DNA of 64,000 nucleotides from Mikania micrantha (lineage: Eukaryota; Streptophyta; Magnoliopsida; Asterales; Asteraceae), in contig CM018690.1 in assembly GCA_009363875.1 (NCBI GenBank), positions 32,803,445 to 32,867,444 of the forward strand, in the 5' to 3' direction. Positions within the stretch are counted from its first letter, which is position 1. Each line of letters starts with the position of its first letter. Below are positions 25,740 through 36,665 of the stretch, one piece after another. Under the pieces are notes generated by a model. That model searched no databases, had not been told where the DNA came from, and was given only the letters and a program-made list of their open reading frames with translations. Position numbers and translations under genes: made by a program.

Positions 25740-26260
25740 TAAAGTCAAAGGGTTTACAAAATAGGTTTATTGGAAGTGTCGAGTAAATGAGTAGCATTTG
25801 CTTGAACGCGAAGGCAGATCTTGTTAGACGAATGGTCGGCAGTAGGCACCACCTCCCGCTTCCTCTCCGCATTATTTGGACCATATTACCCCTCTCAATA
25901 TTCTCACCAACCCCATATAATATATATATATTTTTTACTTTTAATGTAAATTATCACAAAAAAAACAATGACTTTATCGCTTTTCGAAAAAAATAAATAA
26001 AAAAGGCTAAACATTTTTAGTATATTAAAATCTATTACCTTGTGAAAGTACACAAAATGCCTATAAACTGATTTTCATATATAAAGACCCTATAGATTTC
26101 TAAAATACGTACTTGTGAATTGTTTTTTAAATAAAAATGTATTAAATTTTTAAATCTACCAAAATTTTATAAAATAACATTCAACTTTTTTTTAAAAAAA
26201 ATAGATTTATATTACTTTATTTGATTATTTAACTATTAATAGTTTAAGAGTTAATTAAGA
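25627..26260. other. AT-rich DNA, no gene recognised
   Basis: It includes an (AAAAAT)n-like run at 25706-25740 and a short GC-richer patch (25800-25915) with overlapping ORFs on both strands that I cannot identify. Confidence 0.4.
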
Positions 26261-26650
26261 GGGTAAATTTCACTTTTAATTCTTTATTTTTACACAAAAT
26301 TTTTGAGATGGTTTTTTATGTTTCGAAATGTCAAAATCAATCCTTTAAGTTTCCAAATGTTATAAACTCGGTCTTTTCTCCGTTAACTTTGTAAAGTATT
26401 AACAGAATAAGGGGCATAGATGTCAAAAAATATATAAGTAATCGAACAAATTTCACTTTTGTTTCTTTATGTTTACAAGAACTTTCATATATGGTCCTTT
26501 ATTATGTTAATAACTAACAATGTTAACGGAAAAAATGACCGACTTTGTAACATTTGAAAACTTAAAGGACTAATTTTGATATATTTCGAAACATAAAGGA
26601 CTATTTATAAAATTTTGTGTAAATATAAATGACTAAAAGTGAAATTTACC
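26261..26650. mobile_element. Mutator-type MITE (390 bp)
   Basis: The left arm starts GGGTAAATTTCACTTTTAAT and the right end is the complement of GGTAAATTTCACTTTTAGTC. The arms match for about 130 bp ('acacaaaattttt', 'tatgtttcgaaat', 'cctttaagttt'). The flanks TAATTAAGA (26252-26260) and TAATTAAAA (26651-26659) match 8 of 9. Long TIRs and a 9-bp TSD indicate a Mutator-like element without a transposase gene. Confidence 0.78.
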
Positions 26651-27056
26651 TAATTAAAATGTACCAACATTTTTTTAATACTATTAAGGATTATACAACT
26701 ATAATATAAGAAAAATTTATACACTATTTTTTTCGCTTAGGTGTTGTGACTTTTTCATAAATATTTGTCTTTTTATGGTATTATATATTTTTTATAATAC
26801 ATAATATAATTCATGGTGAAAGATTATACAGTTTGTAACTATGCAATAATTTAGCTCGATTACTCTACAAAACTAGTTATAAGCTTTGTATTATCATAAA
26901 CTAAATAACAAAATATTTAATAACAAAATATTGAGGCAAGAATAGATATATAATAGAACAAAAATATGAAATATTAAATGAGAAATAATAGAATATGAAT
27001 AAGATAACTAGAAAAAAAATATTTGATGCTGATAAGACTATAATATGTTATATTAA
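26651..27056. other. AT-rich DNA between two MITEs
   Basis: No ORF and no recognisable repeat boundary. Confidence 0.4.
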
Positions 27057-27368
27057 CGCCATGTTCCCGAACTTACTTAAGGATGAATTGGAAGGAAATG
27101 AAAGAAAAAGAAAACATGTTTGTGTTCTGAAGTTTAATTTAACGAATGTAAGAAAATGAAAATAAAACATGTTAATTGTGTTCTTGAGTTTCATTTAAGA
27201 AAAGAAATAAAGGAAAATGAAAGACATAATTCTTTAGCTTCTTTTCTTCTCGATTTGAAAGTAAATGGAAGGAAAATTTTCATTCTTTTATTTTCTTTTT
27301 CTTTCATTTCCTTAATTACTTTTTATATCATCTTTTTTCTCTCATACAGAAAGCTCGAGAACATAGCG
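27057..27368. mobile_element. PIF/Harbinger-like MITE (312 bp)
   Basis: Left terminus CGCCATGTTCCCGAACTTAC and right terminus ending AAGCTCGAGAACATAGCG form an imperfect terminal inverted repeat. The flanking trinucleotide TAA (27054-27056 and 27369-27371) fits the 3-bp TSD of PIF/Harbinger elements. The interior is rich in 'ggaaaatgaaag' and its complement. The 71-codon ORF inside it is composition-driven. Confidence 0.65.
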
Positions 27369-27888
27369 TAAAAACAACTTGTGCGTATCTATTGTCAAAA
27401 AATATAAGATCAGATATGTTTTACATATATGGAATTTTTCTAAAACGCATAAAATTGTTATATTTAATATTTATAACTCAATTTTATTATTTAATTAATT
27501 TATAATGAATTTTTCTATTTTTGTTTAATTTAGCAAAAATAGATATTAGTTAATCAATATTACAAATTGAATACGAGATAAACATAAAAATAAGACCAAA
27601 GACAATATAAGATGACACATGTATAATCGGATTGTTATTATTATTTATTAACATACATAGACATTAATTGCGAGTTTTGAAATAACTAATAAAGTTGATG
27701 TTTTATGATCTTTAAGGTAATGAGTTTCAGTATTGAGAAACAATCTTTTTCATAAATGTGTACGACAAACATGTGTACATCATATTGCAAAGTAATCCGA
27801 CTCATTAGTCCTTAGACCCTACATAAAACGTAACTTAAGTCAAGCAACAGATACACCCTTTATTTATTATAGATACACACCTAAATTT
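27369..27888. other. AT-rich DNA upstream of the CLE gene
   Basis: No ORF; it probably includes distal promoter sequence of the CLE gene. Confidence 0.4.
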
Positions 27889-27898
27889 ATATATAAAT
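27889..27898 (+). promoter_or_regulatory. Candidate TATA box of the CLE gene
   Basis: TATATAAATA lies about 190 bp upstream of the CLE start codon. With the usual plant spacing of about 30 bp, transcription would start near 27925-27930. This is an inference from sequence alone in a generally AT-rich region. Confidence 0.4.
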
Positions 27899-28085
27899 AT
27901 TTTTCCATATATGCAACTTTCAAATGAAGCAAAATAAAAGGCTCTTCTAATTTGCGTCAAGCTATGGTCTATACGTTCTCTTTCTCTAAATACTAAACCT
28001 GATCATCTCTCTTACTAATCTCCTACACCCTCCATGCTCCGTCTTCCTCCTTCCTCCACCGCCACCGCCACCGTCACCACCCGCT

Positions 28086-28472
28086 ATGGTAGCCGGAGTT
28101 CCACGATCAGCCACCACTCTCATCTCCCTAGTACTGTCTCTCTCCCTCCTATTTCTATGGTGCACCACCATAACCACCTTCATTCTCAAGCAACCACCAC
28201 CACCACCACCTATTCCGACCATCATTCAAATTACAAAACAAGAACAAACAGACCAACAACATTACAGATCATTATCAACACGCCGTGCATTGAAAGACAA
28301 GAACTTGGTATCATCTCCATCTACAAAATTCGACTTCAGGCCATTCATTCATGGACATCAACATCATCATCATCATCACCAGTTGAATCCAGCAATCGGG
28401 TCAGAAATCGACCCGCGATATGGTGTTGAGATGCGCCTCGTCCCAACAGGTCCAAACCCATTGCACCACTGA
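28086..28472 (+). CDS. CLE: CLE-family peptide hormone precursor (CLE12/CLE13-like)
   Basis: A single-exon ORF of 128 codons. The N-terminus has a hydrophobic segment (residues about 10-32) that should act as a secretory signal. A proline run (about 37-44), a low-conservation middle, and a His-rich tract (about 90-98) follow. The last twelve residues, 117-128, are RLVPTGPNPLHH: the CLE peptide, with prolines at positions 4 and 7 (sites of hydroxylation in the family), directly followed by TGA. Upstream of it, 'EIDPRYGVEM' resembles the pre-peptide region of CLE12/CLE13; here Met stands where Lys is usual. CLE peptides are processed in the apoplast and bind LRR receptor kinases of the CLV1/BAM type. 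The AUG at 28086 is chosen because it starts the signal segment and has G at -3 and +4. An out-of-frame AUG at 28034 and a ten-codon uORF near 27964 precede it. This is the only intact host gene in the window. Confidence 0.92.
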   Translation: MVAGVPRSATTLISLVLSLSLLFLWCTTITTFILKQPPPPPPIPTIIQITKQEQTDQQHYRSLSTRRALKDKNLVSSPSTKFDFRPFIHGHQHHHHHHQLNPAIGSEIDPRYGVEMRLVPTGPNPLHH

Positions 28473-29872
28473 TCGATCAGGTTTCTTTGATCCTACTAGC
28501 TAGATATATATCTACTTGTAGTATATATATATGTTTAATTATTCGAAAAACCAAAAAAAAGTACAAAATTGTGACGAATTTATTCTTAAATATATATATA
28601 TTTTTTCAACTTTGATCTTCTGGATCAATTGATCACTTTGTATTATATGGATATTGTTTTGTCAATACTTGCATAATAACATGCATGTCTCTATGTGTTT
28701 ATTTATGTGTTTATGCATATTAACTTGTCAATTAATTTAATTAAGTTTCATGTTTAATGCAGCAAATTAAAATAATATGTTATACAAAATGCAAGAAAAC
28801 TACGCATAATAACAAATATAAAAATAGTGATATTTAATTGATTAACTGATTTAATAATTGACCTTAACTGTTGGATCAAGGTTCAATGATAATACAATAC
28901 ATATATTTTATTTAATTCTCTTCGCATTTATTAAACGTCACACGTACGTTAATCATGCGTTATGTATTTATTTTTCTCTACTTTAATATATTATAACTAA
29001 TTATCATGCCGATCATATAAATCTGTAAAAAAAAAAAAAAATGAGAATTTTAGTTTTCTATAAACAACGTTTTTTTCAACCTATATACCACCTAACCTGT
29101 ATTTACGGGCTTTAAAAGTCACTTCACTAACGAGTAATTATCAACGGCAATAGACTATCGAACGGCAAATTTAAATGTTGATTTACAATCTTTTTAAAAT
29201 TGTTTTGTATTTATTTTTAGGAAAAAATATGAAGTTTTCAAAAGGGTATATAAGTTGTGATGTTTGATGTTTATAAACTACTATGTTACAAACTTATGTA
29301 TTACATGGTATTAGATTAATATATAATAACAGTTTGTATAAGCGTAAAAAAATAAAGAAATCAGTTGAAAAAAGAAATATTATATAGCTGAAATATTAGT
29401 AAAATACATGTTAACAAAGTAAATAATAAATTATTATTATTTTTAATATATTATTAATTAATAATAGAAGAGTAAATGATAAATTATAATTCAATAGAAG
29501 AGAGAAAGAACAATAAAAGTAAGTTATAAAAATTAAAAAAAAAAATAACACTAGTATTATTTCATTTATTAGTATAAAAATTATGTAAGAAATTGGTAAT
29601 AAATAAAAGCAAGTGGACTATCAATAATTATATGGATGTGATGATGCTTATTTGTAGCTAGCACTAAAATACATGGATGTCCTTAGATTCAGCAACGATG
29701 AGGAGTGAATGTGACGGCACGGCGTCTTCATGTTTTTTAAAAGATTAAATAACTTAAGACTTTGTATAATTAAGATTTGTTTATTAATTCGTAATAAGCA
29801 TTTTAGTTATTTAATATAATAAAGCATATTTTACGGTTTAAAGTTAAAAAAATTATATTAATGGATATAAGA
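28473..29872. other. AT-rich DNA downstream of the CLE gene
   Basis: It probably includes the CLE 3' UTR. No other gene was seen; several A/T runs and TA-rich stretches. Confidence 0.4.
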
Positions 29873-30108
29873 ACCAATGAGGCATTACCTTAATGGTACT
29901 CCAAGATTCTTTCAAATGAGAGGTCTTGAGTTTAAATCCCTCATGCAACGAAAAAGGGGTATGAGGGGGTCAGGGGGTTTTTCCAGCGGGGTTTCCTTCT
30001 GGGGTGGTTGTGGTGGCTCATGAGAGGTCCATGTAACTAGACCTTGGTGACATGGCCTGGAAACAGTGGGTTCACACGATTGAGACATTCGTCGTTCAAA
30101 AAAAAAAA
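29873..30108 (+). mobile_element. SINE, family 2 copy 2
   Basis: It starts 'accaatgaggcattacctta' and ends 'cgtcgttcaaaaaaaaaa', matching the 25404 copy along its length, including 'ggtccatgtaactagac' and 'ggttcacacgat'. It has a small insertion 'ggtttccttctggg' relative to that copy. The flanks GGATATAAGA (29863-29872) and GGATATCCGA (30109-30118) match 8 of 10. Confidence 0.8.
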
Positions 30109-30869
30109 GGATATCCGAGTTTGGTGAATTTTATGTTGTAATTTGAGTGGAGGACATACAATTTACAGGTCTTAAGTTTAATTATAAGTCTCAAGTTTTA
30201 TATGTATTTCATTAAATCCACCTAAAATATTTGTAATTATAAAGTAAATCAACATTTAGTTGGTATGTTTTAGTGTTAGTGGGGTGTTTTTAATATATAT
30301 ACACACACTATAACTGAATAAATTAAGGAATAGAAAAAAAGAAATAAAAGGGTGAAAATATGAGTCAGGTGTCTTATTTAAAACATCGTTTCTAAGTTGT
30401 AACCCACTTATAGTAGGGGTAGTGGGAATAAAATCAAACATTACCCTTATCTTAATTGTGATAGAGAATTCAATTCGAATGATAATGTAAATCATAATAC
30501 TATTCAAAAACCTCAATGTGAATATGCATTAAAAAAATTTGTATTTAAATAATAAAAATTTTCATCCTAAAATTTTAGTAAATTTTTGCAATAGGATTAC
30601 TATATTTAAACTTAATTTGAGAAATTTAGAAATTTTAACATGTTACACATTAATTGTCATAATTTTTTTTTCAAGTGAACGTATGTACGTAAAACGAAGT
30701 CATTAAATCTGCTTTAGATGCCATTATAGAAGAATTTAAGTTGTTCTTTTATCCGCATCATATGAGAATCTTTTTTTTTTGTTTTTGGTTTCCGATCTTT
30801 CCATTAACAAAGGTGAAAGATTATAATAAATTGGGAGATAAGCGGGCAACTAGTTGCGCCGCAATCCTC
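30109..30869. other. AT-rich DNA, no gene recognised
   Basis: An 86-codon minus-strand ORF at 30256-30516 has no recognisable features and is not called. Confidence 0.4.
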
Positions 30870-31001
30870 TTTTGAATTGCAAATCTTATCCTATTAGAAA
30901 CAATTTTTTGGTCCTAGGAGTCGTGATGTTGCAATACGAATCACACGGTTTGATCGATAGATCAGGTGTTTATAGCTTATCTTAGTTAGTATATTTATAT
31001 A

Positions 31002-31040
<39 letters not shown>

Positions 31041-31222
31041 AAGTGTTCTAATGTTAACCCACTTTTGAATTGCAAATCTTATCCTATTAGAAACAATTTT
31101 TTGGTCCTAGGAGCCGTGATGTTGCTATACGAATCGCACGGTTTGATCGATAGATCAGGTGTTTATAGCTTATCTTAGTTAGTATATTTATATATATAGG
31201 GAAGTGTTCTAATGTTAACCCA
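30870..31222. repeat. Tandem duplication spanning the left edge of foldback D
   Basis: Two consecutive copies (30870-31061 and 31062-31222) begin 'ttttgaattgcaaatctt' and end 'gttctaatgttaacccac'. They share almost all bases apart from a few substitutions and a longer TA tract in the first copy. The end of each unit is the first part of foldback D, so the duplication happened after that element inserted. Confidence 0.85.
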
Positions 31223-31580
31223 CTCTTAGAGCGATAACCCATTAACTTTGCCAAAACGAAGCCGAATCTTGAATTTTTTTTTTGAACATCATTGTAACAC
31301 AATTAGAACACTACGTTCTTTTTTGAGTTTGCGAAAATTCATCACCGTTTAAGAGATATCATCGTTGTAAATTTTTGACTTACAACACTGTAACTGTTTT
31401 TGTCAAAAATTTACAACGATGATATCTCTTAAACGGTTATGAATTTTCACAAACTCAAAAAAGAACATAGTGTTCTAATTGTGTTACAATGATGTTCAAA
31501 AAAAAAATTCAAGATTCGGCTTCGTTTTGGCAAAGTTAATGGGTTATCGGTCTAAGAGTGGGTTATTATTTGATCCCAAT

Positions 31581-31582
<2 letters not shown>
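31199..31582. mobile_element. Foldback element D in a TA tract
   Basis: The inner arms are complementary over about 160 bp ('gaacatcattgtaacaca', 'tttgagtttgcgaaaattca', 'gtttaagagatatcatcgtt'). The turn is near 31380-31400 and contains 'cttacaacactgtaac'. The outermost 20-25 bp of the two ends do not pair well. (TA)n lies on both sides, about 70 bp long on the right (31583-31653). Short ORFs on opposite strands (31087-31302 minus and 31479-31664 plus) share their first 29 residues because they are the same arm read twice; they are not genes. Confidence 0.85.

Positions 31583-31653
<71 letters not shown>
31583..31653. repeat. (TA)n microsatellite
   Basis: About 35 TA units directly beside foldback D. 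Confidence 0.95.
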
Positions 31654-31656
<3 letters not shown>

Positions 31657-32155
31657 TACATTAATTAATATCATGTGTGATCCCTAAAATTCAATTGGTT
31701 AGCAAAAAATACGATTTCTAAATACATAGTTCTCCAATTAACGAAGATATGTTGTGAAACTAGTTGGTAAGGGCTAGCATTTATAGCAAACTATAGATTT
31801 TACGGTTAAGTTTAACCCCATACGGTACGCTGATGACCTCTTAACAAAAACATGAAATCTAGTCAATTAAAATCATGTTATAAAAAAAATTAAGCCATAT
31901 CATAAAGAATCATATATAATAATAAAAAAAAACCGTTTGCATTCGTAGAACCTAGTATCAAGAGATGTAAACAAAAGACAAACAAATATTTAATTATTAT
32001 AATTAATTTATACCAATATATAATTTTTATTATTTAATAATTATCACTATTCAATTATTAATATTATTTAATTATTAGTATTTTTAATTATTATTATTAT
32101 TTAAATATTTTTACTGTTTATACATAATGATTACAGTTAGAATATATATGTATAA
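31654..32155. other. AT-rich DNA, no gene recognised
   Basis: ATT-rich sequence; similar ATT-rich DNA recurs at 32250-32390, so this may be part of a local duplication ('acataagacaagcaaatatttaattatta' type segments). Confidence 0.35.
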
Positions 32156-32190
32156 CTAGAGGTTTAACCCACGCGCGTGTCTATATGTTA
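32156..32190 (-). mobile_element. Helitron 3' terminus (minus strand)
   Basis: On the minus strand the sequence ends with the palindrome CACGCGCGTG, then GGTTAAACCT and CTAG (32156-32159), followed by T. A GC-rich hairpin about ten bases before CTRR, with insertion before T, is the Helitron 3'-end signature. The 5' end should lie to the right; a possible but non-canonical end is near 32896-32907 ('ggggagtataag'). Confidence 0.6.
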
Positions 32191-33044
32191 CGACAGTAAC
32201 TCATACACACACATATATGTAGCATCACGAAATGTAGACATAAGACAAGCAAATATTTAATTATTATCGTTAATTATTACCATTATATAATTTTAATTAT
32301 TTAATAATTTTAATTTATTAAAATTTTTATTATTTAAGTATTATTATTATTATTATTTAAATATTTTAGTATTTATACATAAGGATTCCAATTAGAAATT
32401 TTATGGATTACTACGCATCAAATTCAAATTTGGGGACAACTAATATCTTAATAGTTTTGAAAAAAGGAAAAAAAATAGGTAGGACAAAACATAACTTTCT
32501 ATCACTTATTTGGCTTTATTTAGTAAATCTCGTGTTTTGTTTTCTTCACTACATGTGAACCAACTTGACCTAACCGATACTTGATTTGAACCATGTTTGA
32601 TCATGATGGTTTAGTGAGTACAACAAAAACCGATAGTTGTTTAAACCAAATGGCTGAATATATAGAAGATTCTATTTTGGGTTGGAATAGTTAAAACATT
32701 TAAACCATATGACCAAAACCTTAATTTACTTTTAGACGTTTTTATATTTCTTTGGTTTCTTTTTAAGTATTTATAATGTCATCCGGCTCTTGAAACTGAT
32801 CCAACAAATTCAAACAATCAGCCGACATAAAGTTCGATTTGATGTACGGTCTAGTTATGAAAACATTGAATTAAACTAACTGATGTTATTAACACGAGGG
32901 GAGTATAAGTTGTCAAATAAATACGTTCTTGATGAATTAATATATATATTAAAAACCAAAAATCTAATCACTCACAAAATTACTATTCCTTTCCTACTCA
33001 TTTCTTTGCATACTGTACAACATCATACTTCAGTATTTTATCTT
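32191..33044. other. AT-rich DNA, probable Helitron sequence
   Basis: It lies between two Helitron 3' ends on opposite strands and presumably belongs to one or both. No coding motif was seen before 33045. Confidence 0.35.
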
Positions 33045-33727
33045 CCCCTTCTAGCTCGCCGAAGCTCCGGCCTCCTCAAGCCTCTCACCACTGCCTCCTC
33101 GGCCTCACTCCTCCACCGCTGCCCCTTCTCAACCGACGACACCACCATCATCACCGTCGAAACCAACGTTCCCTTCACCGGCCACAAAAGCGATCCTCCG
33201 TCGAGATCCGTTGACACCACTCCCAAAGAACTCATGAACTTCTTCACCGATATGGCACTCATGCGGCGTATGGAGATCTCTGCTGACTCTCTCTACAAAT
33301 CAAAGTTGATCCGTGGGTTTTGCCATCTGTACGACGGACAGGAAGCCGTGAGCATAGGGATGGAGGCCGCGATTACGATGCGGGACTGCATAATTACCGT
33401 GTATCGTGATCATGGGATCTTCCTTGGGCGCGGTGGGACGCTGTTGGAGAGTTTTGCTGAGCTTATGGGGCGACAAGGGGGTTGCTCGAGGGGGAAAGGA
33501 GGTTCGATGCATTTTTATAAGCGTGTTTCTTTGGAGGACATGGGATTGTTGGAGCTCAGGTTCCGTTAGGGTGTGGATTGGCGTTTGCTTAGAAGTATAG
33601 GAAGGAAGATCATGTTACTTTGCCATGTATGGTGATGATGCTGCTAATCAAGGGCAGCTTTTTGAAGCCCTCAATATGGCTGCTCTTTGGGATTTGCCAG
33701 CCATTTTGGTATGCGAGAACAATCACT
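33045..33727 (+). pseudogene. Mitochondrial pyruvate dehydrogenase E1-alpha, first-exon fragment
   Basis: From about 33045 the + strand encodes the N-terminal part of the PDH E1 alpha subunit. Visible motifs are 'LYKSKLIRGFCHLYDGQEAV', 'YRDHGIFLGRGG', 'ELMGRQGGCSRGKGGSMHFY' and, in later frames, 'GGHGIVGAQVPLGCGLAFA', 'GDDAANQGQLFEALNMAALW' and 'DLPAILVCENNH'. The intact protein converts pyruvate to acetyl-CoA with TPP in the mitochondrial matrix. This copy is broken: the frame shifts near 33522, a stop lies at 33590-33592 in the shifted frame, and it shifts again near 33618. Homology stops at 33727, exactly at a GTAAGT splice donor, so part of the first intron was captured too; no further exon follows. 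A captured gene fragment, not a functional gene. Confidence 0.9.
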
Positions 33728-34512
33728 GTAAGTCCTTGATTCACGATTGATTGTGTTGATCTGCTCTTTGGGGATTTATTGCATGCTGGTTTGGTACACA
33801 TGTCTTGGAATTGGGATTGGAATTAATTTAAGCATTTTTAAACATCATTTTGAGACTTAGGATGTGATGCCTGTAGTTTGCATCCGTACTTATCTTCATA
33901 GACGTCACTTTGCTTTTTTAGGTGTACAAAAATCTTAAACTACATCTTGAGTGCTTCATTCAGGTTATAAAATTTCCCATTTTTTGTTCTTGAGGTCCTT
34001 ATGGTTAATGCCCTCTTTAAATTATTTATACTTTTCACCGATAGATTGTAGCATTCTCCACATTTATGCCCTTTATGTGTTACAAAAGACATTCAAGTTA
34101 CTTTTTTTTGCCTCTTGCCTTACTGTTTTGCTGCATTATTCTTTCTCGATAGGCATTAGCTTTGTAAAGTTAAAAAAAATGCTTGCTAAGTTATTTGATT
34201 TGTATACATATACGATATTTTTCAGAAAATACATGTGACAAACAAGAAATTTAACATGGAATTAGATTCACTGAAGTTTACTCGATATGCCTCCATTATG
34301 TAAGCCAGAAAGCCTCTTACTTTGATTACTTTGATTTTGCCCTGTATTATCATTAAACTTCAAATATTAGTTTCATTTATTAAGCAAATTTACATAATAA
34401 ACACGTTTTACTATTGTGCCATTTTGTAATTCTTTTAACCGCGTACCTTTACTTCGATTTACATATGTTCAGTATTTCGGACCCGCCGCATCGCGCGGGT
34501 CCTAATTCCTAG
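33728..34512 (+). mobile_element. Captured intron DNA and Helitron 3' terminus (plus strand)
   Basis: It begins with GTAAGT, an intact splice donor after the PDH E1-alpha exon. At the right end, GGACCCGC..GCGCGGGTCC can form a hairpin (about 34479-34502). This is followed by TAATTC and CTAG (34509-34512), then T: a canonical Helitron 3' end. The 5' end (TC after A) was not identified, so the total length is unknown. No rep/helicase coding is visible, so the element is non-autonomous. Confidence 0.72.
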
Positions 34513-34985
34513 TTTTGATTTAAATTTCATGTTTGGTTACTTAATTTAATAAAAAAGATATATAATTGGAAATGGGTAGATGTAAGTTCTTATTAATTAG
34601 TGACCTATTGAGTTTTTAAGGGTTAAGTGGTATTTCAAGATGGTGGTTATGACTATTGGTTAAGGGGTAGATGTCCCTTAACAATCAATGAGGGTGGGGT
34701 GGGTAACAAGCAAGTGGACATAAATCCCTTTGGACCGTTTCTTTAATCATATTATTTTTATTATGATTGCTTTTACTGTACCATATATTATTATTACGCT
34801 GCCACAAAAATCAACCCATCGAAACACACTAGTCATCTTTTAAAAAAATAATAATAGATAAAAAAAGAAATAAAATTAAAACTGAAATTTGAAAGTATTT
34901 TTTTTTTCCAAAAATTTCAAAATGTTTGGTGTTTTAATTTTATAGTAAATTGTTGTTTTCGCTCTTGTATTTAATGAAATTTCAA
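34513..34985. other. AT-rich DNA, no gene recognised
   Basis: No ORF or repeat boundary supported. Confidence 0.4.
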
Positions 34986-34989
34986 CACT

Positions 34990-35410
34990 ACAAGCCGAGC
35001 CGAGCCGAGCCGAGCCGAGGATAGTATTGTAAGATGAGCCTGAAATCTTAACTCGGACTCGTCCCGTTTTAAACCGGCTTTTTGGCTCGGTTTTTACATA
35101 ATTAAAATTTTAGGATATGAGTTTGTGAATTGTGAGCTCTAGATCACATTTTCTTTTTATTTTTATTATTATTTTTCTTTAACATAATTAAAAATATGAT
35201 ACTAAAGTATGATTATTATTAAACATAACCCTATATTTATAAGTTTTGTTAAAACATGTTGGCAAAACGAGCTGAACCTATGAGCTGAGCCAGCCTTGGC
35301 TCAGACTCGGTTACAAACGAGCTTTATCCGATCATTTTTCGAAGGAGCTACGAGTTGAATCCAAGCTACAAGCCGAATCCGAACTACGAGATTTTTAGAC
35401 AACCCTATTC
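34990..35410. repeat. GAGCCGAGCC-rich hAT-like remnant
   Basis: It starts with four or more tandem 'gagcc' units and ends 'acgagatttttagacaaccc'. Composition and internal units ('ggctcgg', 'gagctgagcc') match those of the 37573-38159 element. Clear termini and a TSD were not found. Confidence 0.45.
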
Positions 35411-36665
35411 TAAAGGAATCACAAAAAAGGGTTGTGGCCAAAACCGTTAGAATAGTTATGTTTGGGGTCGAAATCATTAGTTGTTTAAATTATAAAGATT
35501 GCATTAATAGAAAATTCAATTTTATGTTAAAATAGTTTATTCAAATAAGATATATAAAACCATAATTTACTCTTAATTTAATTTTTTTAATCAGATAATC
35601 CAAAATAAAATTACCATTTTGGTTCGGTCTCTTATGTTGCCAAAGAAATTGACAAAATTGACCTTGATAGAAAACAACTCCGTAACCTCATCGGCCGCTC
35701 TTTCCTTCCACCAAACCCCTATTCGCTCACCTTCTTCAACCAAATCAACAACTAAATCTGACCGGGGTTCGATTGCGGTTGTGGTTCATACGAACCATCT
35801 CCACGTTTTTCTTCACGATTCTTCAGTTCTCTGTAACTATCAGACCATGGGGCATGCCTCTTGGTTGGAGCAACCCAACCTAGGCTCCACGTAGGCATCA
35901 CCACACCACCCACTTGGGGTGGAAATGCCCCTTCGTTGTGATTGCCGTATAATACCATTAATTAGTTACCACAACCACCCACTCAATCAAGCCGTTGCCC
36001 CAGCCATGCCCAACCCAAAAATGCCCTAAGGGGGCGGTGTTCCACGCCCAAACCAGCCCTCTCACGCCCCAACCACAAGACACACTGCATGGTCTCAGAG
36101 CTATAGGTTTGACCCGACATTGGTTGATGTGGTGCTACTCGAATTTTGTGTAGAGTAAAACAAGAAACGAAAATTTATGCAAATTGGATTGAAAGTTATG
36201 GATTACACTTTTAAATCAAACTATTTGTAGTTTATCCAAATATTTGATTGAATAAATTACAATTCAAAGCACATAACTATATGTTTTGTAAGTGAAGTCT
36301 TTTGAACTAGATATGAATGATATGATTGATTATATTGGGATTCTGAGATATAAAGGGTATGAAAACTGTAAAGAGTCATTTCTTTAGTAATAATTTTCCT
36401 ACAATTGTTACTTTATTAATAAAACAAATTTTACGCGAAAATTCATAAAATTATTATTTTTATTGTTTTTCAGCATAGTAAATTTATGTTAGCCTTACAC
36501 CCCACTCTCTTCAGGACGTTGCCTCCGAACTCTTATTATGGGAGTGTTGCCTCTTTGAAATCTCTATTGAATAATATAACTTTAACAAACGTACACCTGA
36601 CACCCAACTTATTTAATGAATTTTATAAATCACATTTATCGATAAAATCAATGCAGTTATACTAA
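35411..36665. other. No gene recognised
   Basis: A 91-codon + strand ORF (35619-35894) is Ser/Thr-rich with no family resemblance I can name. The stretch 35880-36100 is C-rich and repetitive ('catgccc', 'gggcggtgttccacgccc'), more like a decayed MITE than a gene. Confidence 0.4.

Noticed and set aside
28034..28429. 131-codon ORF overlapping the CLE gene
   Set aside because: His/Thr/Ser-rich shadow in another frame of the CLE coding sequence; only its AUG is of interest as an upstream start.
31087..31664. Two ORFs on opposite strands with the same first 29 residues
   Set aside because: They are the two arms of foldback D read in each direction, not a duplicated gene.
32883..33569. Intact mitochondrial PDH E1-alpha gene
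   Set aside because: The 228-codon ORF covers only the N-terminal part, lacks the native start, shifts frame twice, and is followed by no further exons.
35619..35894. 91-codon ORF
   Set aside because: No recognisable domain, no supporting context, and overlapped by an antisense ORF of similar size.
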